Assembly (NCBI GenBank): GCA_963842235.1
Contig: CAWJFT010000001.1
Coordinates: forward strand, 248,001 to 312,000
Direction: 5' to 3'
Source: JACDAN01 sp963842235
GTDB taxonomy: Bacteria > Actinomycetota > Thermoleophilia > Gaiellales > Gaiellaceae
DNA: 64,000 nucleotides
Under the pieces are notes generated by a model. That model saw only the letters and a program-made list of their open reading frames with translations, did not search any database and was not told where the DNA came from. Both the position numbers and the translations under genes were made by a program. Of this stretch, positions 58,538 to 64,000 are shown in pieces (position 1 is the stretch's first letter; each line of letters begins with the position of its first letter).

Positions 58538-59926
58538 CTAGCGAGAGACGGGTCGTCTCAGCACGGGGAGAACTACCTTGGTCTCCCCGATCGTCACCCG
58601 GGCAGTGCCGGGAACGGGGACCGGGTAGAGGAGGTTGTCCGTTCCTCCCACGGTGACCCGGAACCGCGAGCCTCGCCGGACCGTGGTCGCCTGGCTCGTC
58701 AGGCGGATGGTGACCCAGCGTGCGTTCCCCGACAGCGTTGGGATCTGTGCACCGCCTTCGCCGATCACCGTTTCGACCCCGTTCGGCGCGATCGCCGAGA
58801 GGACGGCCACCAGATGCGGCCAGCGGGTCGTCGAGGAGACCTGGGCGGCGACGAGCGCCGAGCCGAACGTCTCGTTGAGGCGCTTCGATGGGGCGGCGGT
58901 GCGAACGACCTTCCCGATTGCGTCGATCGTCCTGCGCCCTCGGAACCGGAGACGAAGCACGCGCCGATCGGGCTGGCGCGCGTACTGGACGGTCTTCCCC
59001 GTCCACGGATCCGGCGCGAGCTCGAGCGGAGGCCGCGTGTCGATCCCGTTCAGCTGTCCCTTCAGGAAGCGATCGAACCAGAGGCGCGCCTGAGTGAGGT
59101 AGTAGGACTGCTCGGCCGGCGCCTGGCCGAGGCCGCCGAGGTAGAGGCGCTTCTTGCCTCGGAGCCGGCCGAACGCCGCCAACGCCTGGTCCATGTCGAA
59201 CGCCTCGTCGCGGCGGCCCTGGATCATGAAGACGGGCGTGCGGATCTTCGTGAGGTCGTTTCGGATGGAGCGATCCAGCGCGAACTGCCGCAGCTGCGGC
59301 ACGTTGCGGCTCAGGAGGGCGTCGTTGGCGAGACCCGGGACCTGAGGATCCCAGCGTGCATCGGGGAGCATGCTCCGGAAGGACGAGAGCAGGCCGGCCT
59401 TCGCGAACCCCTGCGGCATGAGCGCGTCATAGAGGCTCGTCCACGTCATCACGGGAACGGCGGCGGCGAGGCGTGCTCCCGGCGCGATGAGGAGCTTCCA
59501 GACCGATCCGCCGCCGAGCGAGAACCCCATGGCACCGATGCGGGAGTCCGAGACCCCGGGCCGGGCGCGAAGCCAGGTGAGCGCGGCAGCGTAGTCAGTC
59601 GTCTCCCGCGCTCCCACGAAGCTCGAGACTCCTCCCGAGTCCCCCTGTCCGCGCGCGTCGACCGTCAGCACCGCGTACCCCTGGGGAGCGAAGACCTGCT
59701 CTGCGATGAGGTTCATCGAGCTGCGGTTGCTTCCGATCCCGTGAAGGAGCAGAACGGCGGGCCAGCCGCCGGCCGGAGCGGCGCCGTCGGGTCGGTACAG
59801 CGTCGCCGCGAGAGGGACGCCGTCACCCATCGTCAGCACGTGATCCGTGCGGATGAAGGCGCCGGCCGGTGCGGCGAGCGTGAGCGCAGCAGCGGCGGCT
59901 GCCAGGAGCAAAGACAGGCGACCCAC
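58538..59926 (-). CDS. CocE/NonD-type exported hydrolase
   Basis: A 462-residue exported alpha/beta hydrolase with a C-terminal X-Pro dipeptidyl-peptidase-like beta sandwich (about 315-460). The signal peptide is SLLLAAAAAALTLAAPAGA. Nucleophile Ser136 lies in GFSLGGGSVW, the acid is Asp240 in IQGRRDEAF, and HGIGSNRSSM forms the oxyanion side. The place of the catalytic His reads LYLGGLGQAPAEQ, so Gln268 appears where relatives carry His (CAG versus CAC). It may therefore be inactive or use another base. GTG 59926 starts it. It is 17 bp upstream of the subtilase on the same strand and may share its transcript. Confidence 0.8.
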   Translation of the reverse strand: MGRLSLLLAAAAAALTLAAPAGAFIRTDHVLTMGDGVPLAATLYRPDGAAPAGGWPAVLLLHGIGSNRSSMNLIAEQVFAPQGYAVLTVDARGQGDSGGVSSFVGARETTDYAAALTWLRARPGVSDSRIGAMGFSLGGGSVWKLLIAPGARLAAAVPVMTWTSLYDALMPQGFAKAGLLSSFRSMLPDARWDPQVPGLANDALLSRNVPQLRQFALDRSIRNDLTKIRTPVFMIQGRRDEAFDMDQALAAFGRLRGKKRLYLGGLGQAPAEQSYYLTQARLWFDRFLKGQLNGIDTRPPLELAPDPWTGKTVQYARQPDRRVLRLRFRGRRTIDAIGKVVRTAAPSKRLNETFGSALVAAQVSSTTRWPHLVAVLSAIAPNGVETVIGEGGAQIPTLSGNARWVTIRLTSQATTVRRGSRFRVTVGGTDNLLYPVPVPGTARVTIGETKVVLPVLRRPVSR

Positions 59927-59974
59927 GGGCGGCGCTTAGGGTAGTCCAACAGTCGCTGCTGTCACAATCGCGCA

Positions 59975-60796
59975 GTGGATTCTCGGCCGATCGGCGTCTT
60001 CGATTCGGGCATGGGCGGCCTGACCGTCCTGCACGAATGCCTCGTGACCATGCCCCATGAGGACTTCGTCTACCTCGGCGACGGTGCCCGCTTGCCCTAC
60101 GGCCCGCGCCCGCTTCCCGAGATTCGCCGCTTCGCGCTCGAGATCGCGGCGTACCTCGAAGCGCAGGGCGTGAAGCTGATCCTCGTCGCCTGCAATGCCG
60201 CGACCTCGGCGGCGTTGCCGGAGCTGCAGGAGCAGATCGGCGTCCCCGTGGTCGGTGTCATCACGCCCGAGGCGCACGCGGCCGTCCAGGCGACGCGCAA
60301 CCGCCGCATCGGGCTGATGGCGACGGAGGCAACCGTCTCCTCCGGCCGCTACGCCGACCTCGTCCGCACGCTCGATGCCGGCGTCCGCATCTTCCCCGTT
60401 GCGTGCCCGCGGCTCGTGCCGCTGATCGAGAGCGAGAAGCCCTTCGGCGCCGAGACGACGGCTGCGGTCCGGGAGTACGCCGAGCCCTTGAAGGCAGCCG
60501 AGACAGACACCGTCATCCTCGGGTGCACGCACTACCCGCTGATCCGGCCGATATTCGAGCGGGTGTTCGGCCGCGGCGTCACGCTCGTCTTCTCGGCCGA
60601 GGAGACCGCCCGCGAGGTGGCGCAGACTCTGGAGCGCAAGGGGATCGAGAACGGCTCCGGGCGCGAGGGCAGCTACCGGTTCCTGACGACCGGCGATACC
60701 GAGCTCTTCCGGACCCTCGGCGAACGGTTCCTCCAGCTGCCGCTGGACGGTGTGGAGCACGTCGAGATCGCCGAGCTCGAGGCGGCAGCGGCGTGA
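59975..60796 (+). CDS. murI: Glutamate racemase
   Basis: A 273-residue enzyme that converts L- to D-glutamate for peptidoglycan. The two catalytic cysteines are Cys73 (VACNAATS) and Cys184 (ILGCTHYPLI). The start motif IGVFDSGMGGLTVL with Asp10 and the YLGDGARLPYG segment are diagnostic. Length is normal. GTG 59975 gives the expected N-terminus. Its stop overlaps the rph start as GTGA, and four genes run on in an overlapping operon to rdgB. This gene supports a peptidoglycan-making bacterium. Confidence 0.95.
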   Translation: MDSRPIGVFDSGMGGLTVLHECLVTMPHEDFVYLGDGARLPYGPRPLPEIRRFALEIAAYLEAQGVKLILVACNAATSAALPELQEQIGVPVVGVITPEAHAAVQATRNRRIGLMATEATVSSGRYADLVRTLDAGVRIFPVACPRLVPLIESEKPFGAETTAAVREYAEPLKAAETDTVILGCTHYPLIRPIFERVFGRGVTLVFSAEETAREVAQTLERKGIENGSGREGSYRFLTTGDTELFRTLGERFLQLPLDGVEHVEIAELEAAAA

Positions 60797-61506
60797 CGCG
60801 CGAGGACGGACGTCGCCCGGACGAGCTGCGGCCGCTCGAGCTCGACGTCGACTACCTCGAGCAGCCGCAGGGCTCGGCACTGATCTCCGTCGGCCGGACG
60901 CGCGTCCTCTGCACGGCCTCCATCGACGAGGCAGTCCCGCGCTGGCTCAAGGGTGAAGGTCGAGGCTGGATGACCGCCGAATACGGACTGCTCCCCGCGT
61001 CCACCGGCGAGCGGACGCAGCGCGAGGCGAGCTCCGGGCGCCAGAAGGGCCGCACGGTTGAGATCCAACGGCTGATCGGGCGCTCATTGCGGGCCGTGAC
61101 GGATCTGGAGGCGCTGGGTGAGCGGACGCTCTGGCTCGACTGCGACGTCCTCCAGGCCGACGGAGGAACTCGGTGCGCGGCCATCTCCGGCGCCTACGTC
61201 GCGGCTCGACGGGCGCTCGACCGTCTCGGGCTGAGCCGCGCGTTGACGGATTCCGTCGCCGCCGTCTCCGTCGGGATCGTCGACGGCGCGGCGCTCCTCG
61301 ACCTCGACTACTCGGAGGACTCACGGGCCGACGTGGACGTGAACGTCGTCATGAGCGGCGACGGCCGCCTGATCGAGGTGCAGTCGACCGCCGAGGGCGA
61401 GCGGTTCACGCGCGATCAGCTCGACGAGATGCTCGACCTGGCGACGGCCGGGATCGAACGGATCATGGAAGCGCAGCGAGACGCGGTGGAAACGCCGGTT
61501 GCCTGA
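60793..61506 (+). CDS. rph: Ribonuclease PH
   Basis: A 237-residue phosphorolytic 3'-5' exoribonuclease that trims tRNA 3' ends. Family signatures: DGRRPDELRPLELDVDYLEQ, TASIDEAVPRWLKGEGRGWM, TAEYGLLPASTGERTQREAS, EIQRLIGRSLRAVTD, TLWLDCDVLQADGGTRCAAI and VDVNVVMSGDG. GTG 60793 overlaps the murI stop (GTGA). A murI-rph-rdgB neighbourhood is common in actinobacteria, which supports the annotation. Length matches the standard 235-260. Confidence 0.95.
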   Translation: MTREDGRRPDELRPLELDVDYLEQPQGSALISVGRTRVLCTASIDEAVPRWLKGEGRGWMTAEYGLLPASTGERTQREASSGRQKGRTVEIQRLIGRSLRAVTDLEALGERTLWLDCDVLQADGGTRCAAISGAYVAARRALDRLGLSRALTDSVAAVSVGIVDGAALLDLDYSEDSRADVDVNVVMSGDGRLIEVQSTAEGERFTRDQLDEMLDLATAGIERIMEAQRDAVETPVA

Positions 61507-62182
61507 GCTCAGCTGGCTCGAGATCCTGCTGCGGGTCGTACTGGCGGCCGGCCTCGGGGGCGCGATCGGCCTCGAGCGCGAGCTGCGCGAGCGGGAGGCG
61601 GGGCTGCGCACGCACATGCTGGTCTCGGTCGGCGCCGCGCTCTTCACGCTCGTCTCCGCCTTCGCCTGGACGGACTGGCAGTTCTCCAACGCGAGCGGCG
61701 TCGTCTTCGACCCGACACGGATCGCCGCCCAGATCGTCACGGGCATCGGCTTCCTCGGCGCCGGAGCGATCATCCGGCAGGGTCTGTCGATCCGCGGGCT
61801 GACGACGGCGGCAACCCTCTGGGTCGTCGCGGCAATCGGGATGGCCACGGGCGCCGGGTTCTACACCGCCGCGGTCATCACCACCGTGCTCGTGCTGTTC
61901 AGCCTGTGGCCGCTCCGAATCCTTGCGTACCGGCTCTCCGAGCGGTTTCGGCCAGAGGAGGGCCGGCTCGCCCTGGAGCTCGCCTCCGGCGCCACCACGG
62001 TCTCGGTGCTCCAGGCCGTCGAAGACGCCGGCGCCGAGGTCCGCTCGCTCGAGTTCGGCGACGAGGGAGACGTTCGGCGGGTCGACATGCGCGTGAAGAT
62101 CGAGAGCGGGCGAAGAGCCGCTGAGCTCGTCGACGCGCTGACCCGGACGCACCAGGTCAAGGGCGCCCGCTGGAACCCGTAA
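61499..62182 (+). CDS. MgtC/SapB-family membrane protein
   Basis: A 227-residue integral membrane protein. The N-terminal MgtC unit has four to five helices with GLGGAIGLERELREREAGLR, THMLVSVGAALFTLVSAFAW, GIGFLGAGAIIRQGLSIRGL and TTAATLWVVAAIGMATGAGF. The C-terminal part (about 150-227) is an ACT-like domain. MgtC proteins modulate F-type ATPase, magnesium or phosphate homeostasis; the exact role here is unknown. TTG 61499 overlaps the end of rph by eight bases. The stop is TAA 62180-62182, one base past where an upstream-style GTGA junction with rdgB would be. Confidence 0.85.
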   Translation: MPELSWLEILLRVVLAAGLGGAIGLERELREREAGLRTHMLVSVGAALFTLVSAFAWTDWQFSNASGVVFDPTRIAAQIVTGIGFLGAGAIIRQGLSIRGLTTAATLWVVAAIGMATGAGFYTAAVITTVLVLFSLWPLRILAYRLSERFRPEEGRLALELASGATTVSVLQAVEDAGAEVRSLEFGDEGDVRRVDMRVKIESGRRAAELVDALTRTHQVKGARWNP

Positions 62183-62745
62183 GAGCCAGGCTCGCCTCGA
62201 GGAATCCCGGCAAGCTCCGCGAGCTCCGGCGGGTGCTTCCGGATTGGGAGATCCAGCCCCTCGAGGCGGACGAGTACCCCGAGGAGACCGGCTGGACGTA
62301 CTACGAGAACGCGCGGTCGAAGGCTCAGTTCGGCCACTCGCTCGATCCATCCGTGTGGGTGCTCGGCGAGGACTCGGGCCTCGAGGTCGACGGGCTCGGA
62401 GGCCGGCCCGGTGTCGAGTCGGCGCGCTTCGCCCGCGGGGAGCACGTCGAGCGCCTGCTCGCCGAGCTTCAGGGGGTCGAGGGGGCTGGGAGGCGTGCGC
62501 GCTACGTCTGCGAGCTGGTCGCGTTTTCGCCCGGTGAACGGGAGATCCGAGGAACGGGCACCCTCGAAGGACGAATCGTCGACGAGCCGCGCGGGACGGG
62601 CGGCTTCGGCTTCGATCCGATCTTCGTTCCCGACGGCGAGACGGCGACGGTCGCGGAGCTGGGGGACGAGTGGAAGGCCGACCATTCGCACCGCGCCCGC
62701 GCAGCACGGGCGCTACTCAGCGCACTCGCCGCGGAACCGGCTTAG
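62179..62745 (+). CDS. rdgB: Non-canonical purine NTP pyrophosphatase, start codon unclear
   Basis: A house-cleaning enzyme that hydrolyses ITP/XTP to monophosphates. Conserved parts: ARLASRNPGKLRELRRVLPD at the N-terminus, ETGWTYYENARSKA, GEDSGLEVDGLGGRPGVES, GFGFDPIFVPDG and KADHSHRARAARALL. The SRNPGK nucleotide loop sits upstream of the first usable GTG (62233). In frame, the codon at 62179-62181 is GTA, at the spot where the earlier genes in this operon start with GTGA; the local sequence is CCGTAAGAGCC instead of an expected CCGTGAGAGCC. I mark the frame from 62179; the true start is either unusual, lost or miscalled. Length from 62179 is normal (188). Confidence 0.85.
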   Translation, partial: VRARLASRNPGKLRELRRVLPDWEIQPLEADEYPEETGWTYYENARSKAQFGHSLDPSVWVLGEDSGLEVDGLGGRPGVESARFARGEHVERLLAELQGVEGAGRRARYVCELVAFSPGEREIRGTGTLEGRIVDEPRGTGGFGFDPIFVPDGETATVAELGDEWKADHSHRARAARALLSALAAEPA

Positions 62746-62755
62746 CCGGTTCCGC
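62731..62755 (+). terminator. Hairpin spanning rdgB stop codon
   Basis: An 11-bp perfect stem GCGGAACCGGC / GCCGGTTCCGC with a three-base loop TTA. The rdgB stop codon TAG (62743-62745) starts in the loop. It could terminate transcription or affect release at the stop codon. There is no T-run. Confidence 0.55.
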
Positions 62756-62823
62756 CGCTGCGGCATCCGGGTTCAGGAAGCGGCGTATCGCCTGTGGGCC
62801 GCGCGGCGCTCGGGATAAGAGGG

Positions 62824-62851
62824 TCGTGAAAAGTCGTGAGACTTTTCACGA
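62824..62851. terminator. Bidirectional terminator between rdgB and the YihY-like gene
   Basis: A 12-bp perfect stem TCGTGAAAAGTC / GACTTTTCACGA with loop GTGA. It lies between the convergent rdgB and membrane-protein genes. Its AT-rich arms hold TTTT on the plus strand (62843-62846) and AAAA on the other arm, so it can serve both directions. Confidence 0.75.
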
Positions 62852-63670
62852 TTAAGCAAGGCCCGGAACCGCTTCCCGATCCTCCTCCCGGCCGCGGGCG
62901 AGCCACCAGTTGATCTCGGCGCCGAGCACGATCACGTTCGCCATCACGTAGAGCCAGATGAGAAGGATCACCGGCGCGCCGAGCGCTCGCAGCGTCAGCG
63001 CCTCTTCGCGCCGCGAGAGCGCTACGTAGAGCGGCAGGACCTGGAAGCTGAGCTGCAACAGGATGCTGCCGAGGATTGCGCCCGGCACCACCTCGCGGAA
63101 CTCGAGCCGCTCGTTCGGGAGCAGGTAGTAGATCGAGACGAGGAAGAGGAAGACCGCCGCTGTCGAGATGACGAGCGAGAGCACGTAGCTCACCCAGCGG
63201 TTCGTGATCACGCCGGGAACCGCGTCGTGGATGAGCTCGAAGCCGATACTGCCGATCAGGAGCCCGAGGAAGAGCGTGACGAGCGAGCCGAGGAGTAGGA
63301 CGACCGCAACGCCCTTTCCGTGGAGGAACGAGCGATTCGGCCGGCCGTACACGATGTTCAGCGCCGACTCGAGCACGCTGAAGAGCGAGAGCGAGCTCCA
63401 GAGCAGGAAGACGACGCCGATGATTCCGAGCGTCGCCGCGTTGTCCCGGATCTCGTTCACGACGTCGACGATCCGCGAAATCGAGGCCGACGGTAGGACG
63501 TGGTTCAGCTCCGTCACGAGATAGGAGGACTCGTCGGCCCGGCCGAAGAGCCCAAGCAGAGCCAACGCGATGAAGACCAGCGGCACGAGCGAGAGGAGCG
63601 CGAAGTAGGCGATCATCGCGGCGAGGTGCGGGCCGCGATCGGCAAAGAACTTGGCGAGCGGCTTCACCAT
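62852..63670 (-). CDS. YihY/BrkB-family membrane protein
   Basis: A 272-residue membrane protein with six predicted helices, matching the YihY (virulence factor BrkB) family. Typical segments: LAAMIAYFALLSLVPLVFIA, VLLLGSLVTLFLGLLIGSIG, YYLLPNERLEFREVVPGAIL and ALGAPVILLIWLYVMANVIV with final LGAEINWWLARGREED. Roles are unproven; the family was once thought to be ribonuclease BN but is not. ATG 63670 gives the start MVKPLAKFFADRGPHLAAMI. It is convergent with rdgB over the terminator. Confidence 0.85.
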   Translation of the reverse strand: MVKPLAKFFADRGPHLAAMIAYFALLSLVPLVFIALALLGLFGRADESSYLVTELNHVLPSASISRIVDVVNEIRDNAATLGIIGVVFLLWSSLSLFSVLESALNIVYGRPNRSFLHGKGVAVVLLLGSLVTLFLGLLIGSIGFELIHDAVPGVITNRWVSYVLSLVISTAAVFLFLVSIYYLLPNERLEFREVVPGAILGSILLQLSFQVLPLYVALSRREEALTLRALGAPVILLIWLYVMANVIVLGAEINWWLARGREEDREAVPGLA

Positions 63671-63691
63671 CGCCGCAGTATGTTCCCGGGA

Positions 63692-64000
63692 ATGGACGCA
63701 GGCCCTGCCGTACAGGAGCTACTGCGCGTGTCCGAAGACGTTCGAGCGGTTGTCGTCTTCGAGCCCGCGGGCGAGATCACCGCCGCGTCGGTGCCGGACG
63801 ACGAGGCCGCAGATCTGGCAGAGGCAGCTGGCGCACTGCTGGCCACGGCGGACAAGTTGCGGCCCGAGCGCGAAGCGGTGCGCGTCGAGGCCTTCACGCC
63901 GGACGGCGACGTTTACGTGGCGCGGAGCGCCGAGCGTGTAACCGTCGCGGTTGCTGCCCCGGGATCCACGCAGGCGCTCGTCCGGCACGACCTCCGGACA
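63692..64000 (+). CDS. Roadblock/LC7-like domain protein, N-terminal part
   Basis: The frame opens with MDAGPAVQELLRVSEDVRAV and continues VVFEPAGEITAASVPDDEAA, ADLAEAAGALLATADKLRP and DGDVYVARSAERVTVAVAAP. That is the alpha-beta-beta pattern of a roadblock/LC7 (MglB-type) domain, a regulator of small Ras-like GTPases. The gene runs off the window at 103 codons. ATG 63692 is 21 bp from the divergent YihY-like start. In actinobacteria such domains often stand alone or precede a GTPase, so the next gene is worth reading. Confidence 0.7.
   Translation, partial: MDAGPAVQELLRVSEDVRAVVVFEPAGEITAASVPDDEAADLAEAAGALLATADKLRPEREAVRVEAFTPDGDVYVARSAERVTVAVAAPGSTQALVRHDLRT

Noticed and set aside
57052..59944. 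Two long plus-strand frames opposite the subtilase and CocE-like genes
   Set aside because: Composition is Arg/Ala/Pro-rich with no domain, and both opposite genes have signal peptides and catalytic motifs. These are shadow frames.
1..64000. tRNA or rRNA genes
   Set aside because: I saw no tRNA-like cloverleaf signatures or rRNA-like stretches while reading; a dedicated search would be needed to be sure.

Overview
This is a 64 kb piece of a very GC-rich bacterial chromosome with tightly packed genes, many GTG starts and frequent ATGA/GTGA stop-start overlaps. The gene mix (FabL-type enoyl-ACP reductase, a class III cyclase-ATPase fusion, secreted proteins with mostly unfamiliar sequences, standalone cyclic-nucleotide sensors, homogentisate-type tyrosine catabolism) suggests a deep-branching actinobacterium. 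The class Thermoleophilia (Gaiella-like) is my best guess, but this is an inference from gene content, since no rRNA or tRNA lies in the window.

Layout. 1-4.4 kb: the end of a YdeI-like gene, then a large frameshifted cyclase/AAA-ATPase/TPR/solute-binding fusion bracketed by a 39-bp direct repeat and palindromic hairpins, then a tiny secreted-protein gene. 4.4-9 kb: a quinone oxidoreductase, a NarL-type response regulator, a secreted protein and an adenosine deaminase gene, with two decayed copies of the deaminase 3' end upstream. 9-16.7 kb: metabolic and hypothetical genes, including a glyoxalase-fold gene with a frameshift, a coiled-coil protein, a fibronectin-III protein, an acyl-CoA synthetase, an aldo-keto reductase and a three-gene minus-strand operon (aminotransferase, cupin, SDR). 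16.8-21 kb: a coupled signalling cassette (triple-PAS protein, soluble histidine kinase, receiver-PAS-kinase hybrid, small membrane protein). 21-28 kb: enzymes, a secreted PD40 propeller protein, a metallo-beta-lactamase-like protein and a broken phosphotransferase-like fragment. 28-36 kb: a glycosyltransferase / flippase-like / glycerate kinase operon flanked by two standalone cyclic-nucleotide-binding proteins, then xseA-xseB, a coiled-coil protein and a methyltransferase plus UbiA-like membrane protein. 36-42 kb: proline dehydrogenase, a frameshifted DUF4015-like protein, an M32 carboxypeptidase and a FabL operon. 42-51.5 kb: the tyrosine/homogentisate pathway spread over three transcription units (hppD, a FAH-family gene, hmgA), with a metal transporter and secreted proteins interleaved. 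51.5-56.9 kb: two more metallo-beta-lactamase-like paralogues, a DNA glycosylase operon, a DUF72 protein and a 1-kb decayed secreted-protein gene. 56.9-64 kb: a subtilase, a CocE-like hydrolase, the murI-rph-mgtC-rdgB operon, a YihY-like membrane protein and the start of a roadblock-like gene.

How the genes work together. HppD, HmgA and the FAH-family hydrolase form most of a route from 4-hydroxyphenylpyruvate to fumarate and acetoacetate; no maleylacetoacetate isomerase is visible. The cyclase and two cyclic-nucleotide-binding proteins hint at second-messenger signalling, and the PAS/kinase/receiver cassette looks like a self-contained cytoplasmic phosphorelay.

Unusual features. Several genes have single-base frame breaks in short homopolymers or a GC dinucleotide run, which could be real decay or consensus errors. 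The rdgB reading frame has lost an obvious start codon. The intergenic region at 41.9-42.1 kb is dense in dyad symmetry. No CRISPR array, insertion sequence, phage gene or RNA gene was recognised.
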